NCBI RefSeq assembly: GCF_000334155.1
Contig: NZ_ANNK01000126.1
Span: 1 to 49,514, forward strand
Reading direction: 5' to 3'
Origin: Halalkalibacterium ligniniphilum
GTDB lineage: Bacteria > Bacillota > Bacilli > Bacillales > Bacillaceae_D
DNA length: 49,514 nt
Positions 33,066 to 41,994 of this stretch are shown piece by piece. Numbering within the stretch: position 1 is the stretch's first letter; each line of letters starts with the position of its first letter. Both the position numbers and the translations under genes were made by a program. Under the pieces are notes generated by a model. The model was not told the origin of the DNA. It did no database searches and worked only from the letters and a program-made list of their open reading frames with translations.

Positions 33066-33180
33066 AAGGCGCCCGCCTAGCAGCAACAAGCGCTAGAAAA
33101 GCTGACTCAATAACGTTTTTGTTTTCGGAGGAGCAGCAGCGACCTTGAGCCGCTGGTGCATGAAGCTAGACCGTTTTGAA
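33066..33180. repeat. Dispersed repeat A, complete-looking copy
   Basis: Begins AAGGCGCCCGCCTAGCAGC and ends GCATGAAGCTAGACCGTTTT. Its ends form an imperfect inverted repeat (GCCTAGC / GCTAGAC). The second half aligns with bases 1-56 of the window. Sequences starting GCGCCCGCCTAGCAGC and ending GCTGGTGCATGAAGCTAGAC are known to me as dispersed elements in Bacillus-type genomes. No frame or ribosome site. It lies between hemZ and the yhaX-like gene. Confidence 0.65.
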
Positions 33181-33206
33181 ATCTTATCCCTTCTTATCAC
33201 TCAAAA

Positions 33207-33230
33207 AAGCAGCCCCTTAAGAGACTGCTT
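33207..33230 (-). terminator. Terminator of the yhaX-like gene
   Basis: AAGCAG (33207-33212) pairs with CTGCTT (33225-33230), with partial inner pairing, followed on the minus strand by TTTTTTGAG. It overlaps the stop codon. Confidence 0.7.
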
Positions 33231-34071
33231 AAAGCTTCACACGTAGCTGTTTTCGAAAAACTTCACGAACCATATAGGAGACGCCATCTTGATCATTTGA
33301 CCTCGTCACCCAGTCTGCCGCTCTTTTGATTTCACTGTTACTGTTCCCCATTGCAACACCAAGGCCGACTTGCTTCACCATTTCTAAGTCCGTTTCATGC
33401 GCACCAATGGCCACCATTTCTTTCAAAGCAACCCCTAGCTGCATACCAAGTATTTGTATGGCTCTCGCTTTTGAAACCCCTTCGTTCACAATGTGTAATC
33501 GCCCATTCACCCCACTGTACAGCCGAATATTTGGTATCGCTTGTTTAAGCTCTTTGATTGCTTTTTGTTTTTCTCGATCATCTATAAATTCTGCTTGGAT
33601 TTTTAGTGGTGCAATCGGGTCATTAAGCAATTTGTCGCAAATAGAGTCCACAAACTGCACGGGATAAATCTGTGAGTCTCCGATACCAACGGTCATTTTT
33701 GCAATCAATTGATTTTTTTGTTCCATTCGGCTACCGATTGAAAAAGATTCATGATGAACATAAACTTGGCAATGATGTTGTTCCAATATCTCAGAGATAT
33801 GGAAAGCTTTATCCTCTTGAATTCGGTTAACAAAGATAGGTTCTGCACTTGATTGAGCGATATATGCCCCGTTATGTGTAAGCAGCACACCATTTACCTT
33901 TAAAGCCTTAGCAATCTTCTTTGCAGCTGAAAACGGACGCTCCGTTGCAAGTGTGACATAAACCCCTTTGTTTTTTACATAATCAATCGCCTCTTTCGTT
34001 TGTCGACTTATCCGCAAGTTGGACCGGATTAACGCTCCATCAATGGTTAGGGCTAACAATCGGTATCTCAT
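33229..34071 (-). CDS. yhaX: YhaX-like HAD (Cof) family protein lacking catalytic acids
   Basis: 280-aa protein of the Cof-type HAD fold; it adjoins hemZ as yhaX does in B. subtilis, where it is expressed in sporulation. Start ATG 34071 (MRYRLLALTIDGALIRS) has GGGGG upstream. Motif I should read DxDGT: here the first Asp, the phosphorylated nucleophile, is Thr9, and the Thr after Gly is Ala. Motif II (VTLATERP) and the motif III Lys (SKARAIQIL) remain. Motif IV, normally GDxxND, reads GAHETD. Without nucleophile and metal ligands it is unlikely to be a phosphatase; a binding or structural role is more likely (inference). Confidence 0.82.
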   Translation of the reverse strand: MRYRLLALTIDGALIRSNLRISRQTKEAIDYVKNKGVYVTLATERPFSAAKKIAKALKVNGVLLTHNGAYIAQSSAEPIFVNRIQEDKAFHISEILEQHHCQVYVHHESFSIGSRMEQKNQLIAKMTVGIGDSQIYPVQFVDSICDKLLNDPIAPLKIQAEFIDDREKQKAIKELKQAIPNIRLYSGVNGRLHIVNEGVSKARAIQILGMQLGVALKEMVAIGAHETDLEMVKQVGLGVAMGNSNSEIKRAADWVTRSNDQDGVSYMVREVFRKQLRVKL

Positions 34072-34235
34072 GCTGATCCCCCTTCTCCTTGTGGGCACCC
34101 CACTTCCTGTTCTATACTAACCTATGAAACAGTGGTCCCAATTAGAACGAATGCTTCCGTATCCCACTTGCCAAAACCACTGCAGTCCACGATAATAATG
34201 TCATTACAAATGATAGTAAGGAGGTTTCTGATCTA

Positions 34236-34424
34236 TTGAAAACGCTTTTTAATTTCTATCTCTTGCCCCCGCTCCTTTTTATACTTCTTGCTGTCCCTCA
34301 GCTTGAAAACCCAACCGTACGAGAGTTCTTTCTTGGTGTCCTAGGCTCGATCTCAGTAGGCTTACTCGCTGGGTTCACACTCCATATGGCAACTGTAATT
34401 GGTAAAAAGCTTCGCAATAGATGA
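34236..34424 (+). CDS. Small membrane protein
   Basis: 62-aa protein with two membrane segments: FNFYLLPPLLFILLAVPQL and FFLGVLGSISVGLLAGFTLHMATVI, ending GKKLRNR. The start is TTG 34236, with AAGGAGG 11 bases upstream (longish spacing). The positive C-terminus suggests both ends inside. Not recognised. Convergent with yheA, sharing a small hairpin. Confidence 0.65.
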   Translation: MKTLFNFYLLPPLLFILLAVPQLENPTVREFFLGVLGSISVGLLAGFTLHMATVIGKKLRNR

Positions 34425-34431
34425 CTAAAAA

Positions 34432-34454
34432 AACAGCCCAAAAAATGAGCTGTT
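34432..34454. terminator. Shared terminator of the small membrane gene and yheA
   Basis: AACAGC (34432-34437) pairs with GCTGTT (34449-34454); A-runs on the left supply a U-tract for the minus strand (yheA) and CTTTCC a weaker one for the plus strand. Confidence 0.65.
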
Positions 34455-34462
34455 CTTTCCGA

Positions 34463-34819
34463 TTATTGCTGTTCGTTTGGACTTCCGTATATGGCTTCAA
34501 GAGGTTCAGTAATAATGCGATTTAAATCACCAATAATCACACTTAAACGTTGCTCCGCTTCCATTAGCTTTGAAATAAGCTCATGCTGCTGGACAAGCTC
34601 AAATTGTTGTTGTGCTTTTTGAGCTTCTTCCTCTGTAATTTGAATCCCCTGCATTTGCTTTTGCTGAAGGTCTAATTGCAATTGACGGAAGTTGTCTAAT
34701 AATCTTTTTGCAATATCGTCTGCTTCAATTTGTTCATGTAATGCCTTTAATGCAATAAACTCTTCACTCTCAGAAATGGCTTGCTTCAATTCATGGGCTT
34801 TGTCATACACAGTTGACAT
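34463..34819 (-). CDS. yheA: YheA family protein (YlbF/YmcA superfamily)
   Basis: 118-aa all-helical protein (VYDKAHELKQAISESEEFIALKALHEQIEADDIAKRLLDNFRQLQ...). Length and the spacing of helices match YheA, a relative of YlbF and YmcA, which act with YaaT on RNase Y and phosphorelay. No such role is shown for YheA. GAGGAGG lies upstream of the ATG. In B. subtilis yheA and yheB are also adjacent. Confidence 0.88.
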   Translation of the reverse strand: MSTVYDKAHELKQAISESEEFIALKALHEQIEADDIAKRLLDNFRQLQLDLQQKQMQGIQITEEEAQKAQQQFELVQQHELISKLMEAEQRLSVIIGDLNRIITEPLEAIYGSPNEQQ

Positions 34820-34916
34820 AAAATAAAGGCCTCCTCAAGAAATAGTCTTCCCGACTATAACATGAATGGTAGGAGAAATCACCCGTAAACCTTTCATTTA
34901 AGCCATATTTCCTTAT

Positions 34917-36056
34917 TTATCCCATAATGATGACTACAAAGCCTTGTATCAGACCAACTGCTCCCCCAAGAATCGCACCTAAATAGGTAATCATTTTTAA
35001 CTCTTTCTTGGCAATTGATAGAACAAGCTCCTCCAACCGTTCAAGTGAAAAGGCCTCAACTTGCTCACGAACGATATCATCTAAGTGAATTCTCACTAAA
35101 AGATGATCAAGCTGTTGAATGAAAAGCTCAGTGGTGAGACGAATCAACTTAGGAATCCACGAATTTATGACAACATCTTCATAAGGGCCTGTCCAGGAAA
35201 CAAGAGGGCTCTTCGTCCACCGAAAAAACGGAACATGCTTTTGTAGCGCATCAGAAGAAATTTGAACAAACGACTTCTTTTGAATCAAGCCTTGAAAATC
35301 AGCAACTTGCTTTTCTTTGAGCTTCTCCCACTCTTGCTCAAGAACTTTTTGCAAGAAGTCTCTCGTTTCCTGATCTCTTACAAACTTCAGTAGCTCTGGT
35401 TGCACTTTATCCACTAATCGTTCATTGCCAAGAAACATGGAAATCATATTCCCAAGGGTTCCCCTTGTCATAAAAAAGCGGTCAACCATTTGACTTAGCT
35501 GTTCTTTCCCTTCTGAGCTACTAAAAAAAGAATCGGCTCTCTCAAGAATCACGTCCGTAACAACAGGAATGCCACCTTGAATTTTATCCTGGATAGGTAA
35601 CGGGAGTACCTCTACTACACGAAGATCGCCTTTTTCTTGAAAAAATCTATCGTAGCTTGTGGATAACCAATCGTTTGTTTTTTCTACCACCTGCTTATCA
35701 AAGCCCTCCACAGCGAGCGAGTCCTTTAACCATTCGGTTACACTTTTCTCTGAGCGTAATAACTGTCTTGCTTCATCTTGAGCCCACGTTGTCAGACCTT
35801 GTTCAAATTCAGAATTCTTCAGCTTTTTTTCAATTCCTTCAGCGGTAATCAAATAATTGACCACTGTTTTTCCTAATTGCTCAGAAAGCTCTTTATGCCG
35901 CTTCGGAATTAAACCAGGTGTAAATGGAAGCTTCCAACGACCAATTCGGATTTCATGATAAGGTCGAAATAGCATTTTTATTGCTAGGTAATTGGTTGCT
36001 CCCCCGATAATCGCGCCAATTACCACCATAAAGAGAATCATTTCAATAACATTCAA
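34917..36056 (-). CDS. yheB: YheB, DUF445 membrane protein
   Basis: 379-aa protein with membrane segments only at the two ends: IEMILFMVVIGAIIGGATNYLAIKMLFRP (N-terminus) and the last 25 residues (LGAILGGAVGLIQGFVVIIMG). The long helical middle domain is typical of DUF445. Start: TTG 36056 (reading LNVIEMILF) fits B. subtilis YheB (about 377 aa), with GAAGGGG about 11 bases upstream; GTG 36068 is within that site. The N-terminal GGATNYLAIKMLFRP ... LPFTPGLIPKRHKEL is the family signature. Found with the spore-associated YheCD, but function unknown. Confidence 0.88.
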   Translation of the reverse strand: MNVIEMILFMVVIGAIIGGATNYLAIKMLFRPYHEIRIGRWKLPFTPGLIPKRHKELSEQLGKTVVNYLITAEGIEKKLKNSEFEQGLTTWAQDEARQLLRSEKSVTEWLKDSLAVEGFDKQVVEKTNDWLSTSYDRFFQEKGDLRVVEVLPLPIQDKIQGGIPVVTDVILERADSFFSSSEGKEQLSQMVDRFFMTRGTLGNMISMFLGNERLVDKVQPELLKFVRDQETRDFLQKVLEQEWEKLKEKQVADFQGLIQKKSFVQISSDALQKHVPFFRWTKSPLVSWTGPYEDVVINSWIPKLIRLTTELFIQQLDHLLVRIHLDDIVREQVEAFSLERLEELVLSIAKKELKMITYLGAILGGAVGLIQGFVVIIMG

Positions 36057-36208
36057 ACCAACTGTCACCCCTTCAGGATTTCACCAATTAGGCGTCTATC
36101 ACATAGTATAACGGTATGAACACACAAACTGCGAGCTTCACTGCTCCTCCCATCTATTTTTGACCAGATGATCGAATTTTGCAACAACATGATAATTGAG
36201 GGATAACC

Positions 36209-37561
36209 ATGATCTTAAATTACCCGTTAATTCTAACAAAAACAACAAAGCTTACCTATGATGGACCAACGCTTTTTATTCCCCGTAAATTGTTTAGGCA
36301 TTGGCAGCTGCAAACAGGGATTGTCTACCCGATAAAACTTGGACCTCATACCGTTGCAACGTTCATTCAACCCCATGATGAAAAATCAACGTTCGGGTTT
36401 GGAAATGCATCACTCTATCATATGTTTTCTTTACCAGATACACCAACTTCCTTACGTCTTTTTAATGACGGCAACAACTTCTTCCAATTAGGTCCTGTAA
36501 TGGCTGTTCTAACCCATGACCCAAAAGCAACGCAAGGAGGGCTTGCCTTATTTTTTCAAGAACTTTGTCAATTTGCGCAAAAGAATGGTTGTCTATGCTA
36601 TATCATTCACACGGATGATTGGAAGGATCATGCATTAATTGGAAAAATCAAAACAGAAACAGATTGGGTATCAACCATCGTTCCGCTCCCTGATGTTGTC
36701 TATAATCGAATCGGAACAAGACCAAAAGAAAAAGAGGAGCAAGCTTTATCCATTTACAAGACATGTAAAAAGCTACGCATCCCCTATTTTAATGATCACT
36801 TTTTTGATAAAGCGACCTGCTATAACGTGCTGAAAGAAAAAGCCGATGTATTTCCCCACCTTCCTGAAACAACGACCGATTTGTCAGAGGAGGCCTTTGC
36901 TTCATTGCTACGTTCGTACCAAACCGTCTATCTGAAACCAATAGACGGGACAGAGGGAAAGGGGATTTTTTGTTTCACAGAAGAGGAAAATCGTATCACC
37001 ATTAAACGCACTGACGGGTCCCTTTCTCGAAATCATACATTACAAAGCCTACTACGAACCCTTGAGCCCCTCTTCAAAAAAAGACCTTATCTGCTGCAAC
37101 AAGGAATTTCCTTACGTACACTTGATCAATGTACCGTTGATTTTCGATTTGTCACAATGAAAAAGATAAAGCAGAACGATTGGAGTGTCGCTTCGTCGAT
37201 TGCCCGGCTATCTGCTCCTGAAAGACTTGTCACCAATCTAGCCCAAGGGGGTACCTCCCTTAAGGTAGAAAAGGTCCTTGCTCATTGGTATACCGAAAAA
37301 GAAATCGCAACGCTCATAAAACAAATGACAATCCTTTGCACAAAAATATCAAGGTATTTAGAACATAAGCTTTATGGATGGTTTGTAGAATTTGGGATCG
37401 ATTTAGGAGTGGATCAAAATGGGCATCTTTGGTTGATTGAAGTAAACGCCAAACCCTCAAAGAATCAAGATTTTATTCCACCCCCTGGAACATTTCGACC
37501 GACCGTACGAAAGCTGGTTCAGCTTTTTTATGAAATTTGCACACTTTCTCACAGGAGTTGA
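36209..37561 (+). CDS. YheC/YheD family ATP-grasp protein 1 (YheD-type)
   Basis: 450-aa member of the endospore coat-associated YheC/YheD family. The N-terminal about 90 residues (beta-rich) recognise an unknown partner. ATP-grasp core: YNRIGTRPKEKE, NDHFFDKATCYNVLKE, VYLKPIDGTEGKGIFCF (ATP-binding Lys and Gly-rich loop), DFRFVTMKK and LWLIEVNAKPSKNQD (metal-binding Glu/Asn). Such enzymes ligate a carboxylate to an amine, but no substrate is known. GAGGG lies upstream of the ATG. First of three tandem paralogs; spacing to the next is six bases. Confidence 0.88.
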   Translation: MILNYPLILTKTTKLTYDGPTLFIPRKLFRHWQLQTGIVYPIKLGPHTVATFIQPHDEKSTFGFGNASLYHMFSLPDTPTSLRLFNDGNNFFQLGPVMAVLTHDPKATQGGLALFFQELCQFAQKNGCLCYIIHTDDWKDHALIGKIKTETDWVSTIVPLPDVVYNRIGTRPKEKEEQALSIYKTCKKLRIPYFNDHFFDKATCYNVLKEKADVFPHLPETTTDLSEEAFASLLRSYQTVYLKPIDGTEGKGIFCFTEEENRITIKRTDGSLSRNHTLQSLLRTLEPLFKKRPYLLQQGISLRTLDQCTVDFRFVTMKKIKQNDWSVASSIARLSAPERLVTNLAQGGTSLKVEKVLAHWYTEKEIATLIKQMTILCTKISRYLEHKLYGWFVEFGIDLGVDQNGHLWLIEVNAKPSKNQDFIPPPGTFRPTVRKLVQLFYEICTLSHRS

Positions 37562-37567
37562 TGAAGA

Positions 37568-38953
37568 ATGAATGACCACATTCTGTCCTTATTAAAAGAT
37601 CCAAAATCAAAAGGAGTCCTTTATGTCGCCCCTTCTCTTTTTAAAAAATGGATCGATTCAAAACGGTTTCCAAACAAGATCGGTTTCGGAGCAAAGCAGG
37701 CTTCCTGTCAGCTCGCTCCTCATCCAGACAATAAAGAAGAGTTATTGCTTTCAGAAGATGTTTGGACAAAGCTTGGCATCCCTTTTTCCCAACCTGTTCA
37801 CACTCTCCATTGGAATGATACATTCACTCTCTCACCACTTATTGGTGTTTTCACGGCAGGATTCCAATCTTCATTGACAAAACCTCTTGGCTTCCGGACA
37901 ACTTACTTTGCCGAGCTTCTTTCCAAAGCGCCGTCTATCGGTGTCTATGCCTTTGTTTTCGGTGCACACCATATCCGTTGGGAAACAAAGACAATTGAAG
38001 GACTATTTTACCAAAATGGACAGTGGACTCAATGCTCTGTTCCATTTCCAAGTGCTATCTATGACCGAATCCCATCTCGCAAAATTGCCTCGCTCCCAAA
38101 ACAACAAGAGGCAAAAAATTACCTGAGTCATTCTTACATGATTCCGTGGTATAACGAAAGCTTTTTTGATAAAGGGAGTCTCTATCAACATTTAATGAAC
38201 ATTTCCTCCACACGAGCTTTTTTACCTGAAAGCATTCAAAATCCAACTAAACAGGAAATCGAGCGAATGCTGGAGCAATATACACACGTTTATTGTAAAC
38301 CTGCAAATGGAAGTCTTGGCAGTGGAATTCAGCAGATCATCAAATCAGTGGAGGATGCTTACTATTACTGTCGCTTTTATGAAAATGGTCAAAATCGATT
38401 GCGTCGCTACACCAACCTCCGTCGACTTTTAACAAATCAATTTCCTAACAAATTCGAGCACTTCATTGTTCAGCAAGGAATCCATCTGTTTCAATTTGAA
38501 GGTAAGCCTGTAGATTTTCGGGTCCATACAAATAAAAACGAAAAAGGTCGCTGGCTCGTGACCGCTTTAGCGGCAAAAGTCGCTGGTAACGGGAGTGTAA
38601 CGACCCATGTAAAAGCAGGAGGAGAGGTCAAATCAATTGCTGAGGTTTTCCCGCTCCTTCCTGGTGGGATGTTAACGATTGACATGTTAAAGTCCACGGC
38701 ACTTCATCTTAGTGAAGTCATTGAATCTCTTTTTAACGGATTCATTGGAGAAATCGGCTTTGATTTTGGTATTGATAAACAAGGTGAAATTTGGTTACTT
38801 GAAGCCAATTCAAGGCCAGGTCGTACGATTTTTCATCATCCTGAACTTTCTCTTGAAAATACTGAAACGCTTCGTTTACCACTATTATATGGAGCTTATT
38901 TAACAAGCAAACAAGGCTCCGCTTTTAGACAGCCGCTACCTAAGAGATTTTAG
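37568..38953 (+). CDS. YheC/YheD family ATP-grasp protein 2 (YheD-type)
   Basis: 461 aa, the longest of the three and closest in length to B. subtilis YheD (about 453). Core motifs: YDRIPSRKI, NESFFDKGSLYQHLM, VYCKPANGSLGSGIQQI, DFRVHTNKNEKGRWLVTALAAKVAG and IWLLEANSRPGRT. The N-terminal domain is as in paralog 1. Acidic and aromatic catalytic-site residues are conserved across all three, so each should bind ATP. AGGAG lies ten bases before the ATG, near the end of the preceding gene, which suggests one transcript. Confidence 0.88.
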   Translation: MNDHILSLLKDPKSKGVLYVAPSLFKKWIDSKRFPNKIGFGAKQASCQLAPHPDNKEELLLSEDVWTKLGIPFSQPVHTLHWNDTFTLSPLIGVFTAGFQSSLTKPLGFRTTYFAELLSKAPSIGVYAFVFGAHHIRWETKTIEGLFYQNGQWTQCSVPFPSAIYDRIPSRKIASLPKQQEAKNYLSHSYMIPWYNESFFDKGSLYQHLMNISSTRAFLPESIQNPTKQEIERMLEQYTHVYCKPANGSLGSGIQQIIKSVEDAYYYCRFYENGQNRLRRYTNLRRLLTNQFPNKFEHFIVQQGIHLFQFEGKPVDFRVHTNKNEKGRWLVTALAAKVAGNGSVTTHVKAGGEVKSIAEVFPLLPGGMLTIDMLKSTALHLSEVIESLFNGFIGEIGFDFGIDKQGEIWLLEANSRPGRTIFHHPELSLENTETLRLPLLYGAYLTSKQGSAFRQPLPKRF

Positions 38954-38979
38954 CAACTGAGAAAGGGGTAGAAGATTCC

Positions 38980-40095
38980 GTGCTTTCTCAAGATCGACCG
39001 AAGCGTTACGGGGCACATTCATTGTCCAAGGTTCACCTCGTCACAGAGCACGCGAACGAAGCAAAATTGCTCGTTGGTGTCTTAACAACACGTCATCGTC
39101 ATAAACGCTTTTCTGGTAATCACCAGTTTTATGAAGGTTTATGCAAAAAGGTGAGAAAGCGAGGCGGCCTTTTATACGTATTTACACCGGAAGGCCTTCA
39201 AGAGCATTCCATTGAAGGCTATACTTTTTTAGAAACCAATAACAAATGGGTAAAACAACTTTTTCCTTACCCTAACATCGTCTATAACCGCGTGCCCACT
39301 CGAAAAGAAGAACAGATGAAAAAAACACAGCAGATCTTGCAGCATTTTCAACAAGCCCACATCCCCTATTTCAATCCTCATTTTTTTAATAAGTGGGACA
39401 TGTATCAAGCTCTTGTTCAAAACAGCAAACTTGCAAAACATTTGCCGAAAACAAAGCGATTTACTTCACCTTCTGACCTAAGGAGCATGCTTGAAGTAGT
39501 TAACAGTCTTTATGTGAAGCCTATAAATGGATGTCAAGGGAAAGGGATTCTTCGTTTAAAGCAACTAAAAACCGAAACATTCCTTTTTGAAGACCATCAC
39601 CAAAAACAACTCCTTTCTCTGTTAAACATCATTGATTATTTTTTCCCTTCTTTACACCAAGTTATTTTACAAGAAGCGATCCCCCTAATGACCTTGAAAA
39701 ATCGCCCTTATGATTTTCGTGTTCACATGCATAAAACAAAGGGAAGATGGCAGCAAACAGGAATCGGGGTTCGATGCGGGAAAATTGATGGGATTACGAC
39801 TCATGTCCATCAAGGTGGAAGCATTCTTCCCATTGAAGAGATCGAACCCAAACCTGATTTCGAACAAATAAAGGTATTGGCTGAAACGATATGTGAGCAG
39901 TTAGATCCGACTTTCGGTCCACTTGCTGAATGCTCTCTAGATATTGGTCGAGATATCGACTCACATTATTGGATTTTTGAGGTGAATGCAAAGCCAATGA
40001 CCTTTGATGAGCCAGACATTCAAGAGAACATTCTTACTTCACTCACAAACATCTTTTTTGAGTGGTGCGGCATCGAGGATGCTAACTCGTCTTGA
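38980..40095 (+). CDS. YheC/YheD family ATP-grasp protein 3 (YheC-type)
   Basis: 371 aa, lacking the N-terminal about 85-residue domain of its two neighbours and so like B. subtilis YheC (about 363). Motifs: YNRVPTRKEEQ, NPHFFNKWDMYQALVQ, LYVKPINGCQGKGILRL, DFRVHMHKTKGRWQQTGIGVRCG and YWIFEVNAKPMTFDEPD. GTG start at 38980 with AAAGGGG about 11 bases upstream. Presumed to act in spore coat assembly with the others by family association; the reaction is unknown. Confidence 0.85.
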   Translation: MLSQDRPKRYGAHSLSKVHLVTEHANEAKLLVGVLTTRHRHKRFSGNHQFYEGLCKKVRKRGGLLYVFTPEGLQEHSIEGYTFLETNNKWVKQLFPYPNIVYNRVPTRKEEQMKKTQQILQHFQQAHIPYFNPHFFNKWDMYQALVQNSKLAKHLPKTKRFTSPSDLRSMLEVVNSLYVKPINGCQGKGILRLKQLKTETFLFEDHHQKQLLSLLNIIDYFFPSLHQVILQEAIPLMTLKNRPYDFRVHMHKTKGRWQQTGIGVRCGKIDGITTHVHQGGSILPIEEIEPKPDFEQIKVLAETICEQLDPTFGPLAECSLDIGRDIDSHYWIFEVNAKPMTFDEPDIQENILTSLTNIFFEWCGIEDANSS

Positions 40096-40194
40096 ACGTG
40101 CTACTTCAGTCCCTTTCCTGTTGATCTTCATGGTATAGTTATGGAAACAACATGTTGTCAAACAGAGTAAATGGGCTGAACAGGAGGGCATATC

Positions 40195-40413
40195 ATGATT
40201 TCTCACTTCCAATGGAAAGAACGACGAAATAATCTTGTGCGCCGTGAATGGACGTTTTCCTTTTTTCATGCTGGAACATATTACACAGGAATTTATTTTA
40301 AGGATGGCAGCATCACATGGAATCAGCCAGATCCAGCTACTGAACAGCAACCCCTTTTTGAATCACAAATTCATGACCTTATGCTTTATCATGTCTATGA
40401 AGGCCCTTTCTAA
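40195..40413 (+). CDS. yheE: YheE family small protein
   Basis: 72-aa protein starting MISHFQWKERRN and containing FSFFHAGTYYTGIYFKDGSITW and SQIHDLMLYHVYE. B. subtilis YheE has the same length, start (MISHFQWK) and QIHELMLFHVY end. Function unknown. AGGAGGG lies upstream of the ATG. Follows the YheC/D genes as in B. subtilis; a 12-bp palindrome (ACAACATGTTGT, 40147-40158) sits in its leader. Confidence 0.85.
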   Translation: MISHFQWKERRNNLVRREWTFSFFHAGTYYTGIYFKDGSITWNQPDPATEQQPLFESQIHDLMLYHVYEGPF

Positions 40414-40479
40414 AAGCGGACAGTCTTTGAATAAAGCTTTTCATTCTGATTCATCCTATGAGTAAGGAGGGATTAGACA

Positions 40480-40656
40480 TTGGACAAGGAAAGAAAGGAT
40501 TTAACGAATGAAGGGCGAGACAAATACTTTCTCGACGTGGACCGAATGATTAACGAAGGGCTCGGCGGTGGAACAGTCAATGAACACCGTGCAGGAAAAA
40601 TAGAACAAGCTCGTGACTTTGAAAAAGAAGAGCCTCCTCGCAAATACGAAATGTAA
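40480..40656 (+). CDS. Small hydrophilic protein
   Basis: 58-aa protein reading (TTG)DKERKDLTNEGRDKYFLDVD and ending RDFEKEEPPRKYEM, with a GGGT turn in the middle (NEGLGGGTVNEH). Strongly charged, no membrane segment. TTG start with AAGGAGGG nine bases upstream. I do not know the family with certainty. It follows yheE by 66 bases and has its own terminator. Confidence 0.7.
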   Translation: MDKERKDLTNEGRDKYFLDVDRMINEGLGGGTVNEHRAGKIEQARDFEKEEPPRKYEM

Positions 40657-40681
40657 CGATCAATCGAAATAAGGAAACGAC

Positions 40682-40714
40682 AAAACGCTTGGATTCGTAT
40701 TTCCAGGCGTTTTT
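40682..40714 (+). terminator. Terminator after the small hydrophilic protein gene
   Basis: AAAACGCTTGGA (40682-40693) pairs with TCCAGGCGTTTT (40702-40714 region, one G-U), followed by TTAC. It begins 25 bases after the stop codon. Confidence 0.8.
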
Positions 40715-40887
40715 ACATTGGATCGATTTCTTATAGCTTTTGCTATAATGAAAGATGACAGACATGCCCCATACAGTGGCTTCATTTAATTTACTAGTTG
40801 GTGGACAAATGTCAGGGAATATTTGTATACGTATCATCATAGGGAAAAACCTTTGTCAAAATTTACGTTATGAGAGGGGAGCGTTAC

Positions 40888-41985
40888 ATGGCAGAAATCC
40901 AATTAAAGCACGTGTACAAAATATATAACGATGATGTAACAGCAGTTAAGAATTTTACTCTTGATATTCATGATAAAGAATTTATCGTTTTTGTTGGACC
41001 TTCTGGTTGTGGAAAGTCAACGACACTTCGGATGATTGCAGGACTTGAGGAGATTTCCAAAGGAGATCTTTTTATCGGCAATCAACGGATGAATAATGTG
41101 GCGCCAAAAGACCGTGAAATTGCAATGGTTTTTCAAAATTACGCTCTCTATCCTCATATGAATGTGTATGAAAATATGGCTTTTAGTTTAAAGCTACGGA
41201 AATTTAAAAAAACAGAAATTGAGCAACGGGTAAAAGAAGCGGCAAGAATTTTAGGACTTGAAGAGATGCTTGACCGAAAGCCAAAAGCACTGTCTGGTGG
41301 TCAACGCCAGCGTGTTGCCCTTGGCCGTGCCATCGTTGGTGACCCGCAAGTATTTTTAATGGATGAGCCTTTATCGAACCTTGATGCAAAGCTTCGTGTC
41401 CAAATGAGAGCGGAAATTACGAAGCTTCATCAACGTCTTCAAACGACAACCATTTATGTTACACATGACCAGACAGAAGCGATGACAATGGCCTCGCGTA
41501 TCGTTGTCATGAAAGATGGAGTGATTCAGCAAGTCGGAACCCCTAAGGAAGTTTATCATTTCCCTGAAAACGTTTTTGTTGGTGGCTTTATTGGATCACC
41601 GTCGATGAATTTTTTGAGTGGTCGTCTCGAAAAAGATTTTTTTAGAATTGGTAAGCTATCATTGAAAATTCCAAAAGCGAAATTAGCGATTTTACGAGCA
41701 CAAGGGTATGAAGGGATAGAGCTAATCCTTGGTGTTCGACCAGAAGATATTTATTACGAGCCACCTTTCATTGACTCCACTCCAGACACAAAGCTGACAG
41801 CTAAAATAGAAGTTGTTGAATTAACCGGTCCTGAAACCGTTCTTTACACGAACGTTTTTGGTCAGGAATTGGTCTCCCGTGTCGATGCCCGAACCGATCT
41901 GACAACCGGTCAAAGCATTGCGCTTGCGATCGACATGAACAAAGTCCATTTTTTTGATGCAAAAACCAAGCAGCGCATACGCTAA
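40888..41985 (+). CDS. msmX: Multi-sugar ABC importer ATPase (MsmX/UgpC-like)
   Basis: ATPase that energises several carbohydrate ABC importers; B. subtilis MsmX has the same 365 aa. Walker A GPSGCGKSTT, signature ALSGGQRQRVALGRAI, Walker B VFLMDEPLSNLDAKL, switch His VTHDQTEAMT, then a C-terminal TOBE regulatory domain (about residues 240-365, with LGVRPEDIYYE). ATG 40888 has GAGGGGAG upstream; the extended frame includes the site. No permease or binding-protein gene is nearby, consistent with a shared ATPase. Stops only nine bases from the convergent zinc-ribbon gene. Confidence 0.88.
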   Translation: MAEIQLKHVYKIYNDDVTAVKNFTLDIHDKEFIVFVGPSGCGKSTTLRMIAGLEEISKGDLFIGNQRMNNVAPKDREIAMVFQNYALYPHMNVYENMAFSLKLRKFKKTEIEQRVKEAARILGLEEMLDRKPKALSGGQRQRVALGRAIVGDPQVFLMDEPLSNLDAKLRVQMRAEITKLHQRLQTTTIYVTHDQTEAMTMASRIVVMKDGVIQQVGTPKEVYHFPENVFVGGFIGSPSMNFLSGRLEKDFFRIGKLSLKIPKAKLAILRAQGYEGIELILGVRPEDIYYEPPFIDSTPDTKLTAKIEVVELTGPETVLYTNVFGQELVSRVDARTDLTTGQSIALAIDMNKVHFFDAKTKQRIR

Positions 41986-41994
41986 GGCTTACGT

